A DNA stretch of 64,000 nucleotides. It comes from Mucilaginibacter yixingensis. Lineage in GTDB: Bacteria; Bacteroidota; Bacteroidia; Sphingobacteriales; Sphingobacteriaceae. Under the pieces are notes generated by a model. The model had not been told where the DNA came from. It searched no databases and saw nothing but the letters and a program-made list of their open reading frames with translations. Shown piece after piece: positions 15,546-22,800 of this stretch; position 1 is the stretch's first letter, and each line of letters starts with the position of its first letter. The DNA lies in the NCBI RefSeq assembly GCF_041080815.1, contig NZ_CP160205.1, positions 3,100,001 through 3,164,000 on the forward strand. Direction: 5' to 3'. Made by a program: the position numbers and the translations under genes.

Positions 15546-15681
15546 TTTGAAAAAGAACATTTTTAACTAACTGATACAAACATAAATCTTTTAAACTACT
15601 AAACCAATAGACTTTATAGTATATATTCACAAACAGCTGAATATCAATATTTAATTTTTAAATAAACATTAAATAGGCTAT

Positions 15682-16458
15682 TTAACTTAACTGAGGAAGA
15701 GATAAATTGCCAGCCGTGGTTGCCTTATTATACATATCCTTGGCCGTTTGCTTTACGCGCGATTTGAGGTGAGCGTCTTTTCTATTAATCGTATTGAGTG
15801 CAGACCTATCATTTTTAAATAGCTGTTTAGCTACCTGGTTATCGTGCCAGTCGCCAATGGTTATTTGAAGGCGGTCAACGTACTCTTTATTAAAGCCAAT
15901 ATTGAGTGAAGGGCCAACCAGGCGCTGATTATAAAGCAACACCTTGAGCTGTTTACGACAATTGTGTAAACGATTGTCAAAACAAATACGGCCTAGGCTC
16001 TTATCAATCTTCTTCAATTTATTGGCATAAAACAAGCTGACGTGCACTTTGCCAATAGGCTTAATTTCCTTGTGGATCTTTTTTTTGATGCGGCTTAATT
16101 TGTGTAGCCGCCGGGTAGCCAGCGGCCTGAATTTAGCCAGAGCCTTGTCGCGTTGTTTTAGCTGCTCGTCCAACAATCCGGCTTTGATGAGTTGTTTGCG
16201 GGCCATAACCAGGTGCAGATCTACAGCACGAATCTCCCCTGCCCTTTTGAACAGTTTTTTTACGGGTTTTAGCTGATACTGCAAATCGAGTTTTTTTTGC
16301 GCACTTTCGGCCAAAATCATAAAAGCCCTAATTTTCTTTACCTGCACCCTGAAACGATGCAGATCCTCCATCTCTCCGCTTTGCAAATAAGCTTCCAGGT
16401 TGCGTCGCATTTTTCGCCACAACTTATCAAAATAGGTTATTTCGGCCTGTCGTTTCAT
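15682..16458 (-). CDS. CHAD domain protein
   Basis: This 258-residue, highly basic, helical protein matches the CHAD family: EDLHRFRVQVKKIRAFMILA near residues 30-50, KPVKKLFKRAGEIRAVDLHL, and the repeated histidine/lysine helices (LHNCRKQLKVLLYN, IGDWHDNQVAKQLF). CHAD domains bind inorganic polyphosphate through conserved histidines and basic residues and are associated with polyphosphate granules. There is no fused CYTH/thiamine triphosphatase domain and no ppk gene in the window. The pterin dehydratase gene ends up 9 bases upstream, so the two are probably co-transcribed. Confidence 0.9.
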   Translation of the reverse strand: MKRQAEITYFDKLWRKMRRNLEAYLQSGEMEDLHRFRVQVKKIRAFMILAESAQKKLDLQYQLKPVKKLFKRAGEIRAVDLHLVMARKQLIKAGLLDEQLKQRDKALAKFRPLATRRLHKLSRIKKKIHKEIKPIGKVHVSLFYANKLKKIDKSLGRICFDNRLHNCRKQLKVLLYNQRLVGPSLNIGFNKEYVDRLQITIGDWHDNQVAKQLFKNDRSALNTINRKDAHLKSRVKQTAKDMYNKATTAGNLSLPQLS

Positions 16459-16467
16459 CGTTGCTGT

Positions 16468-16698
16468 TTATAAAACACAGTCAATAGCCTTGGCCATCTC
16501 CCGGTCTTTATCAGTAACGATATCACCGGCATCATGCGTATTCAGCCAAATCTCAACCTTATTATAGGTATTTGTCCAGGTGGGATGATGGTTTGCCTTT
16601 TGCGCAATACTGGCCACACGCATCATAAAAGCAAACGCGGCATCAAAATCCTTGAAAATAAAGGCTTGGTATAGCTTGTTGTTTTCTTCGGTCCACAT
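16468..16698 (-). CDS. phhB: Pterin-4a-carbinolamine dehydratase
   Basis: With the ATG at 16696-16698 the protein has 76 residues; a TTG two codons upstream is less likely. The active-site signature is [20 protein letters not shown], the counterpart of the classical HHPxW-N-YN-V-----THD pattern. The enzyme dehydrates 4a-hydroxytetrahydrobiopterin, recycling the cofactor of aromatic amino acid hydroxylases, and also acts as a moonlighting molybdopterin-related protein in some bacteria. The length is slightly short of the usual 90-100 residues at the N-terminus. No phenylalanine hydroxylase gene is in the window. Confidence 0.92.
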   Translation of the reverse strand: MWTEENNKLYQAFIFKDFDAAFAFMMRVASIAQKANHHPTWTNTYNKVEIWLNTHDAGDIVTDKDREMAKAIDCVL

Positions 16699-16790
16699 AA
16701 TCAATTGGTTTACTGGTACTCCTTTTAAGGATAATACAAATTTAGGGCGAAGGTTTTTATTTTATGCAGATGACGGGCTACTTGTTGCCT

Positions 16791-17228
16791 TTATTTTTTC
16801 AACGAAAGTAATCCACTCATCAATTCTTCATTAAACTCGCCAATAGTAATATCATTCAGCATATCATTAATGCTGTTTCGGATGTCTTTAAACTGGTTAT
16901 GCAGCGGGCACGGATTAATTTCAGAGCACTGCTTAAGCCCTAACCCACAGCCGCGGAATAGCTTATCGCCATCAATAGCTTCCACTATCTCAATAAGTGG
17001 TTGCTTGAGTGCGTCGGCATCAAGATAAAAGCCACCATTAGGCCCTTTTATTGAGCTAATGAGTCCCTTCCGGCTTAGATCCTGTAATATCTTGGCCAGG
17101 AAGTGCTCGGGCGAGTCAATGCCTTCGGCTATTTCTTTAATACCCACACGCTGTCCATTAGCGGTTTTATGCGCTACAAAGAACACTGCACGGATAGCAT
17201 ACTCGCAAGTTTTTGAGAACAAAGCCAT
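16791..17228 (-). CDS. Rrf2-family regulator, NsrR/IscR-like
   Basis: The ATG at 17226-17228 (MALFSKTCEYAIRAVFFVAH) gives 145 residues; the start 12 bases upstream is a TTG. The N-terminal winged helix has GIKEIAEGIDSPEHFLAKIL and KGPNGGFYL, typical for Rrf2. Three cysteines at residues 94, 101 and 107 (RGCGLGLKQCSEINPCPLH) are placed for an Fe-S cluster. Being divergent from hmp, the natural reading is an NO-sensing NsrR that represses hmp, with the 12-bp palindrome at 17250-17281 as operator. IscR-like or other Fe-S sensing is an alternative. A TATCTTTG element (17238-17245, minus) predicts a transcript that begins about 3 bases ahead of the ATG. Confidence 0.9.
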   Translation of the reverse strand: MALFSKTCEYAIRAVFFVAHKTANGQRVGIKEIAEGIDSPEHFLAKILQDLSRKGLISSIKGPNGGFYLDADALKQPLIEIVEAIDGDKLFRGCGLGLKQCSEINPCPLHNQFKDIRNSINDMLNDITIGEFNEELMSGLLSLKK

Positions 17229-17237
17229 AAGATGAAC

Positions 17238-17245
17238 CAAAGATA
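17238..17245 (-). promoter_or_regulatory. Candidate -7 element for the Rrf2 gene
   Basis: Minus-strand TATCTTTG matches TAnnTTTG exactly. Transcription would begin near 17231, three bases ahead of the ATG, giving a nearly leaderless message. The adjacent palindrome would cover the upstream promoter region. Confidence 0.5.
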
Positions 17246-17249
17246 AGAA

Positions 17250-17281
17250 AATAATAAAAGATATTTTTGTCTTTTATTATT
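17250..17281. promoter_or_regulatory. Palindromic operator between nsrR-like gene and hmp
   Basis: AATAATAAAAGA and TCTTTTATTATT are exact 12-bp inverted arms around TATTTTTG. It overlaps the -33 element of the hmp promoter and the upstream region of the regulator promoter, so one bound dimer could repress both. A further AATAAAAGA half-site is at 17333-17341, between the hmp promoter and ATG. Confidence 0.75.
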
Positions 17282-17296
17282 TCTTGTCTACTTTTG
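17266..17296 (+). promoter_or_regulatory. hmp promoter, TTTG-N19-TACTTTTG
   Basis: The -33 TTTG (17266-17269) and the -7 TACTTTTG (17289-17296) match the Bacteroidota consensus exactly with a 19-base spacer. The start site should be near 17303, giving a leader of about 67 bases. Confidence 0.75.
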
Positions 17297-17369
17297 TCCT
17301 GTCAATCATCAGCGCGCAGATTGTTGTTTCCAAATAAAAGACTAAAAGGTATTATTATATTTTATTGCC

Positions 17370-18581
17370 ATGACCAACGAACAAAAAGCCATTATAACGG
17401 CCACCGTACCAGTACTTAGAGAAAACGGAGTTGCACTTACCAAATACTTCTATAACCGTATGTTTACCCATCACCCTGAACTGAAAAACATGTTCAACAT
17501 GGGTAACCAAAAAAGCGATCGCCAGCAAACCGCGCTTGCCCTGGCCGTGCTTGCTTATGCAGAAAACATTGCCGATCCGAGTGTACTGCTACCCGCAGTA
17601 GACCATATTGGGCACAAACACACCAGTCTTGACATTCGTCCGGAGCATTATATTATTGTAGGCACTCAGCTGATTGCTTCTATCCAGGAAGTACTGGGTG
17701 ATGCCGCAACGCCAGAAATTATTGACGCCTGGACAGTAGCCTATAACCAATTGGCGCAACTGATGATTGGCCACGAGGCCAGCTTATATACCCAGCAAAC
17801 CAACCGAGACAATGGCTGGACAGGCTGGCGCCCGTTCCTTGTGAAAAAGAAAGTAGCCGAATCTGCAGAGATCACTTCTTTTTACCTCTACCCTGCCGAT
17901 GGCGGCAAAGTGCCTGCACACCAGCCCGGGCAATACATCAGCTTACGCACTTTTTTACCGGCGCTTAACCTGAAACAGGCGCGCCAGTACAGCATATCAA
18001 GTGCACCCAATGCCGATTACTACCGTATATCTGTAAAAAAAGAGCTAGGGCCAGATCTGGACGCCAACGGCCTCATCAGCAATTACCTGCATGATTTTGT
18101 AAAAGCAGGTGACACCGTAGATCTTACCGCCCCTGCCGGCAACTTTATTCTAGGCGGCGATGTTGATGCGCCGGTAACCTTTATTAGCGGCGGCGTTGGT
18201 TTAACACCATTGGTAAGTATGCTGCATACCCTGGTTGACCGTAAACATGCGCACCCTATTACCTGGCTGCACGGCTGTCGCAATGAATCTGTACACGCAT
18301 TTAAAGAGCAAATTGCTGCCATTGCCGAGCAGAACCAGCAATTAACACAGCACGTGTTCTACAACCAGCCATCTGAAGCAAATAAGGCGGCGGGTATTTT
18401 AGAGGGACATCTGGATATTAAAGAGGTATCGGATCTCGCATTGAACCCTGAAGGCCATTACTTTATTTGCGGTCCATCGGTATTTATACAAAAACAATAT
18501 CATGACCTGGTAGCTGCAGGCGTTAAAAAAGACCGGATCTATTTTGAAGAATTTGGTCCGAGTGTGTTAAGCCTCAACTAA
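17370..18581 (+). CDS. hmp: Flavohemoglobin, nitric oxide dioxygenase
   Basis: This 403-residue cytoplasmic enzyme has a globin domain (residues 1-140; LRENGVALTKYFYNRMF, and the heme-ligand region DHIGHKHTSLDIRPEHY), an FAD-binding domain (residues 150-260; RQYSISSAP is the FAD motif) and an NAD-binding domain (SGGVGLTPLVSMLHTL, then FICGPSVFIQKQ and the terminal FEEFGPS). It oxidises NO to nitrate using O2 and NAD(P)H. It is divergent from an NsrR-like repressor gene, with a perfect palindrome at the promoter, which suggests induction by NO. It is followed by strong terminator hairpins. Length and all motifs are as expected. Confidence 0.97.
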   Translation: MTNEQKAIITATVPVLRENGVALTKYFYNRMFTHHPELKNMFNMGNQKSDRQQTALALAVLAYAENIADPSVLLPAVDHIGHKHTSLDIRPEHYIIVGTQLIASIQEVLGDAATPEIIDAWTVAYNQLAQLMIGHEASLYTQQTNRDNGWTGWRPFLVKKKVAESAEITSFYLYPADGGKVPAHQPGQYISLRTFLPALNLKQARQYSISSAPNADYYRISVKKELGPDLDANGLISNYLHDFVKAGDTVDLTAPAGNFILGGDVDAPVTFISGGVGLTPLVSMLHTLVDRKHAHPITWLHGCRNESVHAFKEQIAAIAEQNQQLTQHVFYNQPSEANKAAGILEGHLDIKEVSDLALNPEGHYFICGPSVFIQKQYHDLVAAGVKKDRIYFEEFGPSVLSLN

Positions 18582-18615
18582 TGTTTATATAAAGAAATTC
18601 TCTTGGGTTGAGAAG

Positions 18616-18672
18616 ATCGACGGAGCCCCTTCGTCGATACCCGGCAGTTGAGGGTCAGCTGCCGGCTTTTTT
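18616..18672 (+). terminator. hmp terminator (two hairpins)
   Basis: A hairpin ATCGACG/CGTCGAT (18617-18639) is followed by CCGGCAG/CTGCCGG (18641-18665) and a T-rich tract (18667-18672). The second hairpin has the classical rho-independent layout. Confidence 0.85.
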
Positions 18673-18698
18673 ACTTTAAACCGAGGCAAGCAAAAACA

Positions 18699-18737
18699 CA
18701 AAAGCCGCATCTACATCTGTAAATGCGGCTTCTTTTA
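18699..18737 (-). terminator. Terminator for the minus-strand gene at 18750
   Basis: AAGCCGCAT pairs with ATGCGGCTT around 12 bases. On the minus strand it is followed by TTTTGTGTTTTTG. It lies just after the stop of the 18750-19229 gene and may also back up hmp termination. Confidence 0.75.
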
Positions 18738-18749
18738 GAATAAAACAGC

Positions 18750-19229
18750 TTATGCTGCTTGCTGCGCTGCTTGTTGCTGATTAATAAAAGCTACCCAGCT
18801 TTTAACCTGTTCGGTCATGACTGTCAGCTTCATTTCATTATCTTGGAATTTTTTAAAAAACAGTAACTGCTCCAGTAAACGGCCACGCTGATCTGTTATC
18901 TGTAGTGTTACCTCAAACACAGCTCCATTACGTTTTTCTTCAGAAAGTGCGCAACTATACGCTGGTTTTAATGGCAATACTATCACTGGCTCTTGCAGCG
19001 TATCGAGGTAAAGCAACGTTTGTTGTTGCTCATCCCAACCCAGCATCCGGTTGCCAATGGCTTCAATACGACTGATTTTTAATTGATGTTCGGCAGCGGC
19101 GCTTTCTAGCGCCTGCTGTAGTAAATTATTTTTCTTGCGGGCGGCACGTTTTGCCACAATTACCGCCGGGATAATAAAACAGAGAAGGAATAATGCCGCT
19201 ATAACAGCATTTTCAAGCATATGATTCAT
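18750..19229 (-). CDS. Hypothetical membrane-anchored protein
   Basis: This 159-residue protein has one N-terminal transmembrane helix (NAVIAALFLLCFIIPAVIVA), then a basic stretch RAARKKN and a soluble domain with predicted helix and beta strands (ISRIEAIGNRMLGWDEQQ, LYLDTLQEPVIVLPL). The C-terminus is Gln/Ala-rich. The soluble part would face the cytoplasm by the positive-inside rule. I recognise no family. The start could be ATG at 19229 or three codons later at 19220. The neighbouring minus-strand gene at 19305 may be co-transcribed. Confidence 0.7.
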   Translation of the reverse strand: MNHMLENAVIAALFLLCFIIPAVIVAKRAARKKNNLLQQALESAAAEHQLKISRIEAIGNRMLGWDEQQQTLLYLDTLQEPVIVLPLKPAYSCALSEEKRNGAVFEVTLQITDQRGRLLEQLLFFKKFQDNEMKLTVMTEQVKSWVAFINQQQAAQQAA

Positions 19230-19304
19230 ATATGAATAAAAATTACAGGTGAATGCGGCAATTGCCGCGAATAAGAAAACTTAACTTGATTACCGTTTGC
19301 CGAG

Positions 19305-19664
19305 TTATAAAAACTCGTGGAACGGATAAAGTAAACACCTGTAAAAAGAGGGAATAACACCGGCTGACGCACTTGTTCTGCTATGAAGCACATAATCGTC
19401 AACCTGATTGGCAGGTTCAAAACCATTACTTTTAAGCCATGGAATAAACGCCGTGGTTAACCGACCGGCAAATACATGGGTAGTTGGCGTTTCTTCTACC
19501 AGTAAACCAGATGAAGATGCCGCTTTAACATACTCCTTGCTGGCTTGCGACCTAACTTGGCCAGCATCCTGCTGCTTGCCGATAGCCGCGGCCGATCCAC
19601 GCAATGGAAACCAGAGCGCGAAAATCAGTAACGGACCAATAAGCAGACGTGGCAGCTTAAACAT
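19305..19664 (-). CDS. Hypothetical secreted protein
   Basis: This 119-residue protein begins with a hydrophobic signal-like segment (LLIGPLLIFALWFPLRGSAAA). The remainder has no recognised domain. The coding potential is moderate: codon use fits its neighbours and it is separated from the 18750 gene by 75 bases. The C-terminus (SFYRCLLYPFHEFL) is unusually hydrophobic for the end of a soluble protein, so the frame could be spurious or disrupted. Confidence 0.45.
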   Translation of the reverse strand: MFKLPRLLIGPLLIFALWFPLRGSAAAIGKQQDAGQVRSQASKEYVKAASSSGLLVEETPTTHVFAGRLTTAFIPWLKSNGFEPANQVDDYVLHSRTSASAGVIPSFYRCLLYPFHEFL

Positions 19665-19795
19665 TTTGCAAAGATAGCTTTACTGATGCGTTTAATAAAA
19701 TACTGAACTTTGTAGAATGACGCAGGCTTCAATTTCTTAATGATTAAAATATTTAATCAAATTAAACGTTATAGGCTTAATTTAATATTTAGCGC

Positions 19796-20881
19796 ATGAC
19801 GAGGAGTTGTTTGGGGATTGGGGTAGCTGCGCTGTTGCTAACAGCAATTACAGGCTGCGGCATGGTGAGGTCAATGGGTAAAGATCCTTCCGGGGCAGAA
19901 CTTACCAAGCTAGAGGCGTTACCAAATTTTAAAGATGGCTCTTTTGAGAATCTGGCCGAACGGTCTGACTCAACAATTAGACATAATCTGATATTTCATC
20001 ATCGCCCTAAAACTATCAGACCCTCACACGAGTTACCTTGGGTTAAAACCGACCTGAACGCGCTGCCAGACCCCGCCCCTACCATTGTTTGGTTTGGCCA
20101 TTCATCCTTACTCATCAAAACCGGCGAAGGCAATATCCTCATCGATCCTATTTTTAGCAACCATGCCGGACCGGTACCCGGATTAATTACGGCATTTCCA
20201 GGCACCAAACATTATCATGCTGCTGATATGCCGCCCATTGATGTGTTGATCATTTCGCATGACCATTATGATCACCTGGATTACCGTACCCTGATCAAAC
20301 TAAAAGACCGGATTAAAATGGCGGTAGTACCTATGGGGGTAGGATCTGATCTGGTGTACTGGGGCTTTGATCCTAAAAAGATCATCGAACTAAATTGGAG
20401 TCAGTCGACTACGTTGCCCGGGGGGCTGCAAATAACGGCCACTCCTGCACAGCATCGCAGCAACCGCTCGTATAGCAAAGAGAATAAAACCCTTTGGGCA
20501 TCTTACGTAATACAAGCAGGCAAATACAAGTTGTTTTACAGTGGCGATAGTGGCTACGGACCGCACTTCAAACAAATAGGCCAACAATATGGCCCGTTTG
20601 ACCTGGCACTGCTGGAATGCGGCCAATACAGTCCTAACTGGCCGTGGACCCACCTGTGGCTCGGACAAACGGCTCAGGCAGCCGTTGATCTGCAAGCTCA
20701 CTTACTGCAACCAGTCCACTGGGCCAAGTTTGTAGAGGCAGACCATCCGTGGAACGAGCCTATAGAAAAACTGATGCCCGCAGCGGCCAAACTCAACGTA
20801 CAGGTCAACGTACCGCGCATTGGCGAGCCCTATACTCTGGGCGATCCGCCTAAACAAAAAGTATGGTGGGATTTTGAGTAG
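19796..20881 (+). CDS. MBL-fold metallohydrolase lipoprotein (UlaG / NAPE-PLD-like)
   Basis: This 361-residue protein begins with a lipoprotein signal (lipobox ITGC, cysteine at about residue 21). The metallo-beta-lactamase core includes TIVWFGHSSLLIKTGEGNIL, IDPIFSNHAGP, the metal motif ISHDHYDHLDY (HxHxDH), and further metal ligands in YSGDSGYGPHF and LQPVHWAKF. The layout resembles the UlaG and N-acylphosphatidylethanolamine phospholipase D branch. It probably hydrolyses a phosphodiester or lactone at the envelope; the substrate cannot be read from sequence. It stands alone, convergent with the 20908 gene, with only 26 bases between stops and no obvious terminator. Confidence 0.9.
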   Translation: MTRSCLGIGVAALLLTAITGCGMVRSMGKDPSGAELTKLEALPNFKDGSFENLAERSDSTIRHNLIFHHRPKTIRPSHELPWVKTDLNALPDPAPTIVWFGHSSLLIKTGEGNILIDPIFSNHAGPVPGLITAFPGTKHYHAADMPPIDVLIISHDHYDHLDYRTLIKLKDRIKMAVVPMGVGSDLVYWGFDPKKIIELNWSQSTTLPGGLQITATPAQHRSNRSYSKENKTLWASYVIQAGKYKLFYSGDSGYGPHFKQIGQQYGPFDLALLECGQYSPNWPWTHLWLGQTAQAAVDLQAHLLQPVHWAKFVEADHPWNEPIEKLMPAAAKLNVQVNVPRIGEPYTLGDPPKQKVWWDFE

Positions 20882-20907
20882 ATCCGTTAACCGCTCTAGT
20901 AGTAAGC

Positions 20908-21687
20908 TTAGAATTTAACCAGCAGTTTTTCTGAAACCAGTTTACCGTTGTTATAGTACTCAAAAAACCATTCGTCATTTACTTTCAGAACAATGCCGTT
21001 AACGGTATCATTGCTGGCTATAAAGTAATTTTCTGAAGAAGTCTTCAGGATGGTTAATACTTTTTTAGGAGTTGTATCAATCAGTTGATATCCGTTAGGA
21101 ATCGCCTGGGCATACAGTGTTTTGCCCTCCTGGTTAGTTGCTGGTTGCACTACGGGTGTTACCGGAGGCACTGTTGCAGCTGCTGGTTTTACCGTTACTG
21201 ACGATGGTGTTGGCACAACAGTTGTAGCAGCCGCTGTCTGGTTCACATTTCCGTTTGATCCATTATAAGTATATGAAACCTGATCTAGTGATGAGAATGC
21301 ATCTCTCAAGGCCAAATTATAACCTGTATTATAATCCTTCTCCCGGCTTGTACCTACTTTACTGGTAAATACAATATTCCCACGGCAATCTTTTAAGGTA
21401 AGTGTAAGTTTGGTGGTAAACATATTGCTTTTTTCTGCCACATCAGCACTTAATACCTGGCACTTATTGTTGGCTATTTCGGCAGGCAATTCATTATTAT
21501 CAAAAAAAACTGTGAAACCCTTATTTTCTAAAAGCTGCTTGGTCATGCTATTTAAAGAATATTGATCAGCCTCTTTGAGGAAACTAAATCTTTCGGGCAC
21601 AATTACATATTTGTAATTATTGATAGATGTTTGAGCAAACGCTGAAGAAAACAGAAACAGACAGAATATTAGAATATACCTTTTCAT
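20908..21687 (-). CDS. Hypothetical secreted protein
   Basis: This 259-residue protein has a signal peptide (FCLFLFSSAFAQ, cleavage near residue 18). The first half looks like a folded domain (YVIVPERFSFLKEADQYSLN, TLKDCRGNIVFTSKVGTSRE); a Pro/Thr/Val-rich linker follows (about residues 155-185), then a small beta-rich C-terminal domain with FIASNDTVNGIVLKVNDEWF. I recognise the general form of Bacteroidota secreted proteins that work out a string-like default value for flavour-type surface factors, but no specific function. It is monocistronic and lies downstream of the tRNA-Leu terminator. Confidence 0.75.
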   Translation of the reverse strand: MKRYILIFCLFLFSSAFAQTSINNYKYVIVPERFSFLKEADQYSLNSMTKQLLENKGFTVFFDNNELPAEIANNKCQVLSADVAEKSNMFTTKLTLTLKDCRGNIVFTSKVGTSREKDYNTGYNLALRDAFSSLDQVSYTYNGSNGNVNQTAAATTVVPTPSSVTVKPAAATVPPVTPVVQPATNQEGKTLYAQAIPNGYQLIDTTPKKVLTILKTSSENYFIASNDTVNGIVLKVNDEWFFEYYNNGKLVSEKLLVKF

Positions 21688-21825
21688 ACCAAATAATTAT
21701 GACGGCAATTTAGATATTAAGCCGATTAAAATTCATTCTGGCACGAAATTTAAATTAGTGTTAATCCCCAACAAACAGAAACTGGTGATATACTTTATTA
21801 CTAATGAAAAAGTGACGCGAAAATA

Positions 21826-21858
21826 AAAAACCGCATTTGCAGCTTGCAAATGCGGTTC
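21826..21858 (-). terminator. Terminator of tRNA-Leu(UAG)
   Basis: On the minus strand AACCGCATTTGCA pairs with TGCAAATGCGGTT and is followed by TTTTATTTT. It begins a few bases after the tRNA 3' end. Confidence 0.9.
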
Positions 21859-21860
21859 TG

Positions 21861-21942
21861 TGCGGAAGAAGGGACTCGAACCCCCACGCCGTGAAGCGCC
21901 AGATCCTAAGTCTGGTGCGGCTACCAATTACGCCACTTCCGC
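21861..21942 (-). tRNA. tRNA-Leu, anticodon UAG
   Basis: The minus-strand cloverleaf starts GCGGAAG and its 3' acceptor strand is CTTCCGC plus A. The anticodon stem CCAGA/TCTGG encloses CTTAGGA, giving anticodon UAG (reads CUA and related leucine codons). The T arm has GGTTCGAGTCC. A long variable arm, typical of class II tRNA-Leu, is present (GCTTCACGGC). CCA is not encoded. Confidence 0.96.
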
Positions 21943-21965
21943 AGTTAGGATTTTTATTGAGTTGG

Positions 21966-21996
21966 CAAAGATATAACTTTATAACTAAACCTCAAA
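21966..21996 (-). promoter_or_regulatory. tRNA-Leu promoter, TTTG-N19-TATCTTTG
   Basis: On the minus strand a TTTG (21993-21996) is spaced 19 bases from TATCTTTG (21966-21973). Transcription would start about 17 bases ahead of the mature tRNA. It matches the Bacteroidota consensus exactly. Confidence 0.8.
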
Positions 21997-22013
21997 TCAT
22001 TTTTAACAGAACG

Positions 22014-22799
22014 TTATTTTAGCCTGTTAATCAGCCGTATAAAATATTCAGGGGCTTGTAAAAGACGGCTTCCATACCACGAAAACATCTCCCCGTCTAC
22101 CAATTCTACCCTCGCTTGAGGTATTATTTCCGCTATTTCCTGAATGTGTTTTTCTTTAAACGGATACGGTTCTGACGAAAGCAGCACCACATCAGGCTTT
22201 ACGCCGCGCAGCATATCTTCGGTAAGCTGCGGGTAACGTGTAACTGTCAATGCATCTTGCCAGCCACAGCGGCTAAGCATATCGTCAATAAAAGTACTTT
22301 TTCCGGCTGCCATCCAGGGCTTGCGCCATATCAGGTAAACCACGTTTAATGGCGAAGAAGATTCAGCTTTCAATCTATCAAAGGCCCGGGTAATTTGCGA
22401 GGTGAGCATTGCCGCCTGTTGTACCCGATCTGTCAATGCTCCAACCCCGTTTATCATCTGGAGGGCACCTTCTAAATCGTCTACATCTGTTACATACACC
22501 GGAAACTCTGCCATCAATTGCTCTATCTGGCCGCGCTCGTTCTCTTCCTTATTAGCAATGATGAGATCGGGCTCTAGCGAACGAATCAGCGGAATGTCCA
22601 GTTGTTTAGTACCACCGACCTTTGTTTTAGTGGCAACCTTATCTTGTGGGTGAATACAGAATTTAGTTAGCCCAACCAGTTGCTGACCTAAGTCCAGATC
22701 AAACAGCAATTCAGTTTGTGAGGGTACCAGCGAAATAATACGTTGAGGTGGAGCGTCCATGGTTAATTTACGTCCCAACTGATCGGCAAATAGCGGCAT
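22014..22799 (-). CDS. Helical-backbone metal receptor / cobalamin-binding-like protein
   Basis: With the ATG at 22799 the protein has 261 residues (a GTG eight codons upstream overlaps the preceding gene). It matches the BtuF/FepB-type class III periplasmic binding fold: RIISLVPSQTELLFDLDLG near residue 20, TKVGGTKQLDIPLIRSLEPD, LIIANKEENERGQIEQL, and later VKPDVVLLSSEPYPFKEKHI. It has no signal peptide, unlike a true transporter component, so it is probably cytoplasmic with an unclear role. It follows directly the WcaJ-like gene, whose stop lies one base upstream, so it is the last gene of that operon by spacing, though functionally unrelated. Confidence 0.85.
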   Translation of the reverse strand: MPLFADQLGRKLTMDAPPQRIISLVPSQTELLFDLDLGQQLVGLTKFCIHPQDKVATKTKVGGTKQLDIPLIRSLEPDLIIANKEENERGQIEQLMAEFPVYVTDVDDLEGALQMINGVGALTDRVQQAAMLTSQITRAFDRLKAESSSPLNVVYLIWRKPWMAAGKSTFIDDMLSRCGWQDALTVTRYPQLTEDMLRGVKPDVVLLSSEPYPFKEKHIQEIAEIIPQARVELVDGEMFSWYGSRLLQAPEYFIRLINRLK

Positions 22800-22800
22800 A

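Noticed and set aside
15300..15566. Plus-strand 88-codon frame
   Set aside because: It runs antisense through the SAM-I riboswitch, whose conserved core explains the sequence better.
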